Shown piece after piece: positions 16,717 to 24,278 of a DNA stretch of 64,000 bases. Position 1 is the stretch's first letter. Each line of letters starts with the position of its first letter. Source of the stretch: an uncultured Luteimonas sp. (lineage in GTDB: Bacteria; Pseudomonadota; Gammaproteobacteria; Xanthomonadales; Xanthomonadaceae); assembly GCA_938008415.1 (NCBI GenBank), contig CALLKI010000063.1:1-64000 (forward strand). Reading direction: 5' to 3'. The notes beneath the pieces are model-generated. The model searched no databases. It saw only the letters and a program-made list of their open reading frames with translations, and was not told the origin of the DNA. A program made the translations under genes and the position numbers.

Positions 16717-18342
16717 GTGTACACGGCCGCCGACCTGATCGCAGCAATCCAGCGGAGGCGGCTTCGTTCCATCCGTCCTCCGCCGCCGGCAGGGGAATAC
16801 CCGCCGGGCTGGCAGGCCTGGTTCGACGGCCTGCGGGCGCCGGATGCCGGTGGCATGGCGGTGTTCTCCGCGGCCTCCGCGGAACGGCGCCGGATCTTCC
16901 CCGGTGGCACGAAGCAGCGTGGGCTCCTGTCCTCCTTCCTGCGGCTGTGGCGCAACGAGTGGTACCCGCCGGCGCGCGGCACGCGGCTGTTTTCCGCGGT
17001 CGCGACGGTGCTGCTGCACATCCTCTGGCTCCAGCTCCTGCTGCTGTCCTCGCTCCGGTTCCTGTCCGGCGTGCCTGACGAGGAAGCGGGCCGCGGCGAG
17101 GAACATGTGGTCCAGGTCGAGTACATCGGGGAGGGCACGCCGGAGGAGGATGCAGGCGGCGCGCCGCCACGGGAGGCGGAAACTCCGGCGGCCGACGCGC
17201 CGCGACCGGCACCCGCGGTCGCGCGGACCGCGCCCCCGCCCGTGCCGCAACCGCTGCCCGAACCGGCGCAGGCCGAGCCGCAGCCGGCCGAGGAACCGCG
17301 TGTGGCCCCTGTCGCCGAGCAGCCGCTGCAGGTGACCGAGACTCCCGAGCCCGACGGCGATTTCGTGCTGCCGCCGGCGGTACGCCCGGTGGAGGTGCAG
17401 GTGCGGGTGCCGGATCGCCTGTCCGCCGAAGTGCCCAATGTGCGGATGCGCGAGATCGCGGCGCCGGTGCCGCCGGCGGAGATCAGGGAGCTGCCCAGGC
17501 GCGAGGTGGCCGTGCCCGAGACGCCGCGGCCGCAGGTGGATGCGGTCGTGCGCGAGATCCCGGTGGTCCCGCAGGTGGAATTGCGCCAGCCGAACGTGGA
17601 GGTCGCGGTGCCGGCGCCGGAACTGCGCGGTGATGTGCGGCAGCCACGGTTGCGTTCGATCCCCGCGCCCGCGGCGGGTCGGACGCGGCAGGCTTCCGCC
17701 GGGACGCCCGCGGACGATGCCGCCGGCAGCGCGCGGACTGCCGCGGGCGCTTCCCCGGCAGCCCCGGAAACGGGGCGTACCGCGGGAACGCGGGCGGCGC
17801 CCGCCACCGGCAGCGGCACGCAGCCGGCGCCCGCAGCCGGCGCGTTGCCGTCTCCACGCGCATCCGACGACTGGGGGCTGGGTTCGCGCAACCAGCCCGG
17901 TGGCAGCCAGGGCATGTTCGATGCCGACGGCAGGCCACGGCTGGCCGGCAGCGGCGGTGGTGGCGGCCGGGTGGGTGGCGGCCTGCCGCCGGGGACGATC
18001 ACCGAGGACTACGAGAAGATCGACCGCATGGGCACGTGGCTCAAGCGGCCGCCGATCGATTACGAGCCGACCGCGTTCGACCGCTTCTGGATCCCGCACG
18101 AGACCCTGCTGCAGGAGTGGGTCCGGCGCAGCATCAAGGAAGTGCTGATCCCGATTCCGGGCACCAGCAAGGCCATCCGCTGCGCGGTGGCGTTGCTTGC
18201 GGTCGGCGGCGCCTGCGGCATCTTCGATCCCAACATGCAGGACGTGGAGGCCGAGGCGCGTCCGCCGCCGGACATCCCGTTCAAACCCGAGCTGCAGGAA
18301 GACCAGGAAAGCCTGGCCAGGCCGCCACCGGATCCGCACTGA
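16717..18342 (+). CDS. Proline-rich 'transmembrane repetitive protein', function unknown
   Basis: 541 residues starting at GTG 16717 after AGGGG. The N-terminal 88 residues are basic and probably cytoplasmic, followed by one transmembrane helix (about 89-112: LFSAVATVLLHILWLQLLLLSSLRFL). A periplasmic Pro/Glu/Val-rich stalk (about 120-310) has recurring motifs such as VPxPELR and R-E-x-P, then an Ala/Gly/Thr-rich part and a compact C-terminal segment (about 420-541: WIPHETLLQEWVRRSIKEVLIPIPGTSK, then the hydrophobic IRCAVALLAVGGACGIF). The TM-stalk-terminal domain layout recalls TonB, but no TonB C-terminal motif is seen. Proteins of this type follow nfuA in related genomes. Function not established. 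Confidence 0.75.
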   Translation: MYTAADLIAAIQRRRLRSIRPPPPAGEYPPGWQAWFDGLRAPDAGGMAVFSAASAERRRIFPGGTKQRGLLSSFLRLWRNEWYPPARGTRLFSAVATVLLHILWLQLLLLSSLRFLSGVPDEEAGRGEEHVVQVEYIGEGTPEEDAGGAPPREAETPAADAPRPAPAVARTAPPPVPQPLPEPAQAEPQPAEEPRVAPVAEQPLQVTETPEPDGDFVLPPAVRPVEVQVRVPDRLSAEVPNVRMREIAAPVPPAEIRELPRREVAVPETPRPQVDAVVREIPVVPQVELRQPNVEVAVPAPELRGDVRQPRLRSIPAPAAGRTRQASAGTPADDAAGSARTAAGASPAAPETGRTAGTRAAPATGSGTQPAPAAGALPSPRASDDWGLGSRNQPGGSQGMFDADGRPRLAGSGGGGGRVGGGLPPGTITEDYEKIDRMGTWLKRPPIDYEPTAFDRFWIPHETLLQEWVRRSIKEVLIPIPGTSKAIRCAVALLAVGGACGIFDPNMQDVEAEARPPPDIPFKPELQEDQESLARPPPDPH

Positions 18343-18384
18343 CCGGGGTGTCCATCGGATGCAGCGGGCATGCGCCTGGAATAC

Positions 18385-18414
18385 GACGGGGCCCGCGTCG
18401 CCGCGGGCCCCGTC
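18385..18414. terminator. Bidirectional 13-bp GC hairpin between convergent genes
   Basis: GACGGGGCCCGCG (18385-18397), loop TCGC, CGCGGGCCCCGTC (18402-18414). The stem is perfect and sits between the stop of the repetitive membrane protein (18342) and the stop of the cytochrome gene (18442). It has no U-run but a structure close to the hairpin after the L36 gene at 31888-31911 (same TCGC loop and CCGCG closing pairs). Confidence 0.6.
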
Positions 18415-18441
18415 GCATGGGGCAGGTTGGAGGATCGTGCC

Positions 18442-18879
18442 TTACTGCACGCCTTCCAGGTCGCGCAGCTGGCCCGGCCGCGAGGCGAAGTACGCGGCCA
18501 GGTCGGCGATCTGCTGGTCGCTCAGGCCCGCGGCCTGCTGCGACATCAGCGCGTGCTCGCGGTCGCCGTCGCGGTACTTCAGCAGCGCGTGCGCGAGGTA
18601 GTCGGCGTACTGGCCACCGATGCGCGGGTAGGTCGGGTCCAGCGGCTCGTTGCCGTCCGGGCCGTGGCAGTCGATGCACGACTGGCCGGTGGCCTGGCCC
18701 TTGGTCTGCGCAAGCTGCTCGCCCTCGGCAACGCGGCCTTCCGGCAGACCGGCGGAGGAGGAGCGCCGCGCGGCTTCGCCGGCGGCCTCGCCTTCGTGGG
18801 AGCCGCCACCGCAGGCGGCCAGCAGCAGGGCGCCGGACAGGGCGAGGGCAAGGCGGGAAATCCTGGTCATGTCGGTCAT
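18442..18879 (-). CDS. Cytochrome c lipoprotein (c4/c553-like, single haem)
   Basis: 145 residues with a lipobox (GALLLAACGGG) placing it on a membrane in the periplasm. One haem motif C-I-D-C-H (QSCIDCHGPDG) is followed by PRIGGQYADYLAHALLKYRDGDREH, with Met ligand candidates in ALMSQQAAGLSDQQIADLAAYFASRPG. This arrangement is class I cytochrome c. It is translated just after the sister cytochrome (12-bp gap with ATG 18879; GTG 18894 or ATG 18870 are alternatives), so both come from one mRNA. It likely shuttles electrons from the bc1 complex or dehydrogenases to a terminal oxidase; the partner is not in the window. Confidence 0.87.
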   Translation of the reverse strand: MTDMTRISRLALALSGALLLAACGGGSHEGEAAGEAARRSSSAGLPEGRVAEGEQLAQTKGQATGQSCIDCHGPDGNEPLDPTYPRIGGQYADYLAHALLKYRDGDREHALMSQQAAGLSDQQIADLAAYFASRPGQLRDLEGVQ

Positions 18880-18890
18880 GGGCGCGGGCC

Positions 18891-19265
18891 TCACTTCTTC
18901 AATCCGGAAAGGAACGCCGCGAGGTCGGCGATGTCCTGGTCGGAGAAGCTCTGCGCCTGCGACTGCATGGTCGGGTGCTTGCGGGTGCCCTGGCGGTACT
19001 CGCGAAGAGCGTTGACGAGGTAGGCCTCCGACTGCCCTCCGATCAGCGGCACGTGGTAGTGCGGGTAGACGTTGCGGTAGCCCCTCACGCCGTGGCAGCC
19101 CTGGCAGGTGAAGGCGAGGGTACGGCCGTTTTCCGGGTTGCCGACCAGCCCGGTGGAGGCCGTGGCGGAGGCCCCGGAAGAAGCCTCGGAGGGCGTCTGC
19201 GCCGGCAGCGCTTGCGGGAGCAGGGCAAGGCCTAGGCAGGCGGCGATCGTGAACGCTCGCGTCAT
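18891..19265 (-). CDS. Soluble periplasmic cytochrome c (single haem)
   Basis: 124 residues. A cleavable signal peptide (TRAFTIAACLGLALLPQALPAQ) precedes one C-Q-G-C-H haem site (FTCQGCHGVRGY), a PLIGGQSEAYLVNALREYRQGTRKHPTMQSQAQSFSDQDIADLAAFLSGL tail and a methionine ligand candidate (PTMQ). It is paralogous to the downstream lipoprotein cytochrome, sharing the GGQ-x-x-YL, LLKYR/LREYR and DLAAF motifs, so the pair arose by duplication. One copy is free and one membrane-tethered. A strong sigma70-like promoter lies about 100 bp upstream. Confidence 0.88.
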   Translation of the reverse strand: MTRAFTIAACLGLALLPQALPAQTPSEASSGASATASTGLVGNPENGRTLAFTCQGCHGVRGYRNVYPHYHVPLIGGQSEAYLVNALREYRQGTRKHPTMQSQAQSFSDQDIADLAAFLSGLKK

Positions 19266-19363
19266 GTCGTTAGTCCGCAATCCTGTTGTTCTGCTTGTGT
19301 TGAACCGGCTGGAATACATGTCCGCATGGCGCGGTGCGCCGCCGCCAGCGCGACATTCAGGCG

Positions 19364-19392
19364 AGTATAGCTTGAGGCTCCGGACCTGTTAA
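19364..19392 (-). promoter_or_regulatory. Sigma70-type promoter of the cytochrome c pair
   Basis: On the minus strand TTAACA (-35, 19387-19392), exactly 17 bases, and TATACT (-10, 19364-19369). Each hexamer matches the consensus at four or five of six positions, which stands out in this GC-rich genome. Transcription should start near 19357, giving a leader of about 90 nt. Confidence 0.75.
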
Positions 19393-19577
19393 TGTTCCGT
19401 CGCCTGCCGACAGCGGGCGCAAAGCCCGCATCGCCCGCCGTGGAGGTGGCCGCGGGGGCAGGGGAAGTGCAACCGGCGCGGTCACGAACGCATCACTTGC
19501 ACCGTCAGGGCGGCAGGACCACGACTCCGGCTCCATGACCCATGACCTTCGGCGCATGTCGCGCCCAAGGGTTGTGG

Positions 19578-19588
19578 TGATATACAAT
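19578..19588 (+). promoter_or_regulatory. Extended -10 promoter of the RND efflux operon
   Basis: TG-A-TATACAAT gives an extended -10 (TGnTATACA), with transcription expected near 19593, about 27 bases before ATG 19620. No good -35 element is visible. It overlaps an in-frame upstream ATG at 19587, which argues against using that codon as the gene start. Confidence 0.5.
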
Positions 19589-19619
19589 GCTACAACACCA
19601 TAAGGGTTCGTTTTCGAGC

Positions 19620-20753
19620 ATGTCCAGGATGCGATCTTCGAAGGTGCACGGCCTGCCGCTGGCCGTGCTGGCGGTGGCGTTCGCGCTGGCCGGGTGCAAG
19701 GGCGGCGCACCGGCCGATGCCCAGGCCAGGGAGGCCGCCGGAAAGGGCCCGGATGCGATCCCGGTGGAAGTGGCCAGGGTGGTCCGCCGCCCGATCGCGG
19801 CGAGCTACGTGGGCTCCACGACGCTCGAGCCGGCCGCCGAGGCCCAGGTGGTGGCCAAGACCTCCGGCGTCGCCCTCGCGGTGCTGGCCGAGGAAGGCCA
19901 GCACGTGCGCGCCGGGCAGACGCTGGTCCGCATCGACCCCGACCGCGCCCGCCTGCAGGTGGAGCAGAGCGCCGCGCAGCTGCGCAAGCTCGAGGCCAAC
20001 TACCACCGCGCGCGGCAGCTGGCGGCGCAGCAGATGGTCAGCGCCAACGACCTCGACCAGTTGCGCTTCGACCTGGAGAACGCGCGCGCGGTGAACCGCA
20101 TGGCCAACCTGGAGCTGTCGTACACCAACGTGGTCGCGCCGATCTCCGGCGTGGTCGCGTCACGCTCGATCAAGCCGGGCAACTTCGTCCAGATCAACAC
20201 CCCGATCTTCCGCATCGTGGATACCTCGCGGCTGGAGGCGACGCTCGACGTTCCGGAGCGCGAGCTGTCCACGATCCGCGCCGGGCTGCCGGTGAAGCTG
20301 ACGGTGGACGCGCTGCCGGGCAGGGAGTTCGAGGGCGTGGTGGATCGCGTCGCGCCGGTGGTGGACTCCGGCAGCGGCACGTTCCGCGTGATCTGTGCCT
20401 TCGAGGGTGACAAGGGGTTGCAGCCCGGCATGTTCAGCCGGATCCGGATCGATTACGACCGGCGTGCCGACGCGCTGGTGATCCCGCGCATCGCCCTGCT
20501 GGACGATGAGGGCGAGTCCGCGGTCTACAGCGTGCGCGATGGCAAGGCCACGCGCGTGCCGGTCAGGCTCGGCTACGTGGACGGGCCGCTGGTCGAGGTC
20601 CGCGAGGGACTGAAGGAAGGCGACGTGGTGGTCACCGCCGGCAAGGTCGCGCTGCGCGAGGGCAGCGCGGTGCAGGTGATCGGCGATGACGCCACCCAGG
20701 TCGCCAGGGCCCCGGCGGAGGCGAAGACGGAACAGGAAGGCGACAGGCAATGA
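19620..20753 (+). CDS. RND efflux periplasmic adaptor (membrane fusion protein)
   Basis: 377 residues. A lipoprotein signal ends in FALAGC. The lipoyl/hairpin core includes AEAQVVAKTSGVALAVLAEEGQHVRAGQTLVRIDPDRARLQVEQSAAQLRKLEANYHRARQLAAQQMVS (an alpha-hairpin shorter than in AcrA), then NVVAPISGVVASRSIKPGNFV and a beta-barrel (ELSTIRAGLPVKLTVDALPGREFEGVVDRVAPVVDSGSGTFRV). It links an inner-membrane RND pump to an outer-membrane channel, not encoded here. Its stop overlaps the first permease start by ATGA (20750-20753), so the operon is co-translated. Confidence 0.92.
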   Translation: MSRMRSSKVHGLPLAVLAVAFALAGCKGGAPADAQAREAAGKGPDAIPVEVARVVRRPIAASYVGSTTLEPAAEAQVVAKTSGVALAVLAEEGQHVRAGQTLVRIDPDRARLQVEQSAAQLRKLEANYHRARQLAAQQMVSANDLDQLRFDLENARAVNRMANLELSYTNVVAPISGVVASRSIKPGNFVQINTPIFRIVDTSRLEATLDVPERELSTIRAGLPVKLTVDALPGREFEGVVDRVAPVVDSGSGTFRVICAFEGDKGLQPGMFSRIRIDYDRRADALVIPRIALLDDEGESAVYSVRDGKATRVPVRLGYVDGPLVEVREGLKEGDVVVTAGKVALREGSAVQVIGDDATQVARAPAEAKTEQEGDRQ

Positions 20754-23700
20754 GCACGACCCCGGGCAACGGTCCGGGCCCCGTCGAGGGCGGGGCGCCG
20801 GCGGGTGGCTTCAGCCTCGTGGAGTTCTCCACCAGGCGCCGGGTCACCGTGGCGATGTTCACGATCACGCTGGTGCTGTTCGGCCTGATCGCGCTGCGCG
20901 AACTCAAGGTCAACCTGCTGCCCGACCTGAGCTACCCGACGCTGACGGTGCGCACCGAATACCCCGGCGCGGCACCGGCGGAGATCGAGGCGCTGATCAG
21001 CGAGCCGGTCGAGGAGGCGCTCGGCGTGGTCAAGAACCTGCGCCGGCTCAAGTCGGTCTCGCGCACCGGGCAGAGCGACGTGGTGCTCGAGTTCGCCTGG
21101 GGCACGGACATGGACCAGGCCAGCCTGGAGGTGCGCGACAAGATGGAGGTCGTGCAGCTGCCGCTGGAGGCCGAGCCGCCGGTTCTGCTGCGCTTCAACC
21201 CGTCCACCGAGCCGATCCTGCGCCTGGCGCTGTCGGCCAAGGGCGACGATGGCAGGGACGGCGCGGCTTCGGCCCGCCGCCTGGCGGAGCTGCGCCGCTA
21301 CGCCGACGAGGACCTGAAGAAGAAGCTGGAGCCGGTCGCGGGCGTCGCCGCGGTGAAGGTCGGCGGCGGCCTGGAGGACGAGATCCAGGTCGAGATCGAC
21401 CAGCGCAGGCTGGCGCAGCTCAACATCCCGATCGAGACGGTCATCCAGCGCCTGCAGCAGGAGAACGTCAACATCTCCGGCGGGCGCCTGGAGGAAGGCG
21501 CGCAGCGCTACCTGGTGCGCACGGTCAACCAGTTCTCCTCGGTCGAGGAGATGCGCAGGATGCTGGTGACCGTCCAGGCGCAGGGGCAGGGCGGCGACGC
21601 GTCGGCGAGCGAGGTGGCGCGCATCGCGGCGGCCACCGGCGACGCCGTGGTGCTGGCGGCGGCGATGGCGGCGCAGTCGTCCGGCGCCGGCAGCATCCCC
21701 GGCGGCGGGCGGGCGATCCGGCTGGAGGACATCGCCGAGGTCCGCCAGGGCCACAAGGAGCGCGAGGCGATCATCCGCGTGGACGGCCGCGAGGCGGTGG
21801 AGCTGGCGATCTACAAGGAAGGCGATGCCAACACCGTGGCCACTGCCGACGCCGTGCACGCGCGGCTGGCGCAGATCCGCCAGCAGGTTCCGCCCGACTT
21901 CGAGCTGCGGGTCATCGAGGACCAGTCCACGTTCATCCGCCACGCGATCGCCGACGTCAAGAAGGACGCCGTGATCGGTGGCGCGCTGGCGATCCTGGTG
22001 ATCTTCCTGTTCCTGCGCGACGGCTGGAGCACCTTCGTCATCAGCCTGTCGCTGCCGGTGTCGATCATCACCACGTTCTTCTTCATGCAGCAGTTCGGGC
22101 TGAGCCTGAACGTGATGTCGCTGGGCGGCCTGGCGCTGGCCACGGGCCTGGTGGTGGACGACTCGATCGTGGTGCTGGAGAGCATCGCCAAGGCACGCGA
22201 ACGCGGGCTGGGCATCCTGGCCGCCGCGATCCAGGGCACGCGCGAGGTGGGCATGGCGGTGGTCGCCTCCACCCTGACCACGGTCGCCGTGTTCCTGCCG
22301 CTGGTGTTCGTCGAGGGCATCGCCGGACAGCTGTTCCGCGACCAGGCCCTGACCGTGGCGCTGGCCATCGGCATCTCGCTGCTGGTCGCCATGACCCTGA
22401 TCCCGATGCTCAGCTCGCTGCGCGGGCGTCCGCAGATGGCATTCCCGGAGGAGCCTCCGCATCCGCAGTGGCGGCCGGAGAAGCTCTGGCAGAAGCCCGT
22501 GGCGGCCGCCGGACGCGGCATCGGCGCGGTGTTCCGCGGCGCAGTCTTCGGGGTCGCGTGGATGTTCGTGCGCCTGTGGCGCGCGGTCGTGGCCGTCGCC
22601 GCTCCGGTCATGCGCTGGCTCAGCGCCAGGGCGATGGCACCGTACGCGCGCGCCGAGCGCGGCTACCTGAAGCTGCTGCCGAACGCGCTTGCACGGCCGT
22701 GGCTGGTGCTGGGCATCGCCGCCGCCGCGTTCGTGGCGACCCTGGCGGCGGTCCCGATGCTCGGCGCGGACCTGATCCCGCAACTGGCGCAGGACCGCTT
22801 CGAGATGACGGTGAAGCTGCCGCCGGGCACGCCGCTGGCGCAGACCGACGCGCTGGTGCGCGAGCTGCAGGAGAAGCACGCGGGCGACCCGGGCATCGCC
22901 ACGATCTACGGTGTCAGCGGCACCGGTACCCGGCTCGACGCGAACCCGACCGAGAGCGGCGAGAACATCGGCAAGCTCACCATCGTGATGGACGGCGGTG
23001 GCAGCGCGAAGCTCGAGGCCGGGCAGACCGAGCGCATGCGCGCGAGCATGGCCGGTCGTCCGGACGCGCAGGTGAACTTCAGCCGCCCGGCACTGTTCAG
23101 TTTCTCCACGCCGCTGGAAATTGAGCTGCGCGGGCAGGACCTGGAGTCCCTGCGCGTGGCCGGCCAGCGCATGGCCGCGCTGCTGCGTGGCAATCCCCAT
23201 TTCGCCGACGTCAAGTCGACGGTGGAGGAGGGGTTCCCCGAGATCCAGATCCGCTTCGACCAGGACCGGGCCGCGGCGCTGGGCCTGACCACGCGCCAGA
23301 TCGCCGACGAGGTGGTGCGCAAGGTGCGCGGAGAGGTGGCCACGCGTTACAGCTTCCGCGACCGCAAGATCGACGTGCTGGTGCGCGCGCGAGAGAGCGA
23401 CCGTGCCTCGGTCCAGGACATCCGGCGCATGGTCATCAACCCCGGGTCCAACCGCCCGGTGGCGCTGGAGTCGGTGGCCGAGGTGGTCGCGACCACAGGG
23501 CCGAGCGAGATCCACCGGTCCGACCAGGTGCGGGTCGCGGTGGTCTCGGCGAACCTGCGTGATATCGACCTCGGCACCGCGATGCGCGAGGTGCAGAAGA
23601 TGGTGGCCGAGGCCAACGCCCGCGGCGAGGGGCTGGGCGCAGGCATCGGCATGCACATCGGCGGCCAGGGCGAGGAGCTGGCCGAGTCGCTGCGCTCGCT

Positions 23701-24277
23701 GCTGTTCGCGTTCGGGCTGGCGGTGTTCCTGGTCTACCTGGTGATGGCATCGCAGTTCGAATCCCTGCTGCACCCCTTCGTGATCCTGTTCACCATCCCG
23801 TTGGCCCTGGTCGGCGCGGTGCTGGCCCTGCTGCTGACCCGATCGCCGGTGTCGGTGGTGGTGTTCATCGGCCTGATCCTGCTGGTCGGCCTGGTGGTGA
23901 AGAACGCGATCATCCTGATCGACAAGGTGAACCAGCTGCGCGAGGCCGGCATGGCCAAGCGCGACGCGCTGGTCGAGGGCGCGCGCTCGCGCCTGCGCCC
24001 GATCGTGATGACCACGACCTGCACCCTGTTCGGCTTCCTGCCGCTGGCGGTGGCACCGCTGTTCGGCAGCCCGGGCGCCGAGGTGCGCTCGCCGATGGCG
24101 ATCACCGTGATCGGCGGCCTGCTGGTGTCCACGCTGCTGACACTGGTGGTGATCCCGGTGGTGTACGACCTGCTCGACCGTCGCCCGGATGCCTGGTACG
24201 TGGCGCGCGGCCGCCGCGCCCGCGGCGAGCACGACGCGGACCAGGGCGGCGCGCTGCCCGGGATGGAGGGTGCGTGA
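20750..24277 (+). CDS. RND efflux permease subunit 1 (proton-relay residues intact)
   Basis: 1175 residues, over 100 longer than a typical HAE1 permease because of an insert near 285-330 (Ala/Ser/Gly-rich, after VTVQAQGQGGD) and a long basic/hydrophobic cytoplasmic loop near 560-630 (RGRPQMAFPEEPPHPQW through VAAPVMRW). Two repeats of six TM helices with large periplasmic loops are evident. The proton-relay residues are present: D470-D471 in TM4 (GLVVDDSIVVLES) and K1051 in TM10 (GLVVKNAIILID). It pumps unknown substrates using the proton gradient. It is followed after one base by a second permease, so the complex may be heteromeric like MdtBC. Confidence 0.93.
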   Translation: MSTTPGNGPGPVEGGAPAGGFSLVEFSTRRRVTVAMFTITLVLFGLIALRELKVNLLPDLSYPTLTVRTEYPGAAPAEIEALISEPVEEALGVVKNLRRLKSVSRTGQSDVVLEFAWGTDMDQASLEVRDKMEVVQLPLEAEPPVLLRFNPSTEPILRLALSAKGDDGRDGAASARRLAELRRYADEDLKKKLEPVAGVAAVKVGGGLEDEIQVEIDQRRLAQLNIPIETVIQRLQQENVNISGGRLEEGAQRYLVRTVNQFSSVEEMRRMLVTVQAQGQGGDASASEVARIAAATGDAVVLAAAMAAQSSGAGSIPGGGRAIRLEDIAEVRQGHKEREAIIRVDGREAVELAIYKEGDANTVATADAVHARLAQIRQQVPPDFELRVIEDQSTFIRHAIADVKKDAVIGGALAILVIFLFLRDGWSTFVISLSLPVSIITTFFFMQQFGLSLNVMSLGGLALATGLVVDDSIVVLESIAKARERGLGILAAAIQGTREVGMAVVASTLTTVAVFLPLVFVEGIAGQLFRDQALTVALAIGISLLVAMTLIPMLSSLRGRPQMAFPEEPPHPQWRPEKLWQKPVAAAGRGIGAVFRGAVFGVAWMFVRLWRAVVAVAAPVMRWLSARAMAPYARAERGYLKLLPNALARPWLVLGIAAAAFVATLAAVPMLGADLIPQLAQDRFEMTVKLPPGTPLAQTDALVRELQEKHAGDPGIATIYGVSGTGTRLDANPTESGENIGKLTIVMDGGGSAKLEAGQTERMRASMAGRPDAQVNFSRPALFSFSTPLEIELRGQDLESLRVAGQRMAALLRGNPHFADVKSTVEEGFPEIQIRFDQDRAAALGLTTRQIADEVVRKVRGEVATRYSFRDRKIDVLVRARESDRASVQDIRRMVINPGSNRPVALESVAEVVATTGPSEIHRSDQVRVAVVSANLRDIDLGTAMREVQKMVAEANARGEGLGAGIGMHIGGQGEELAESLRSLLFAFGLAVFLVYLVMASQFESLLHPFVILFTIPLALVGAVLALLLTRSPVSVVVFIGLILLVGLVVKNAIILIDKVNQLREAGMAKRDALVEGARSRLRPIVMTTTCTLFGFLPLAVAPLFGSPGAEVRSPMAITVIGGLLVSTLLTLVVIPVVYDLLDRRPDAWYVARGRRARGEHDADQGGALPGMEGA

Positions 24278-24278
24278 C

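Larger units (their letters stand above)
19266..19619. other. 354-bp divergent regulatory region
   Basis: No gene is supported. The region carries the minus-strand cytochrome promoter (19364-19392) and the plus-strand efflux-operon promoter (19578-19588), separated by about 190 bp of GC-rich sequence without obvious palindromes. No adjacent regulator gene of the kind that often flanks RND operons is present. Confidence 0.6.

Noticed and set aside
19587..19619. Upstream ATG for the RND adaptor
   Set aside because: It would lie within the predicted -10 promoter element and lengthen the lipoprotein signal sequence beyond normal.
24189..24278. In-frame extension of permease 2 into permease 1
   Set aside because: ATG 24279 with GGAGG and the conserved SLRRPVSTIML start is the obvious initiation site.
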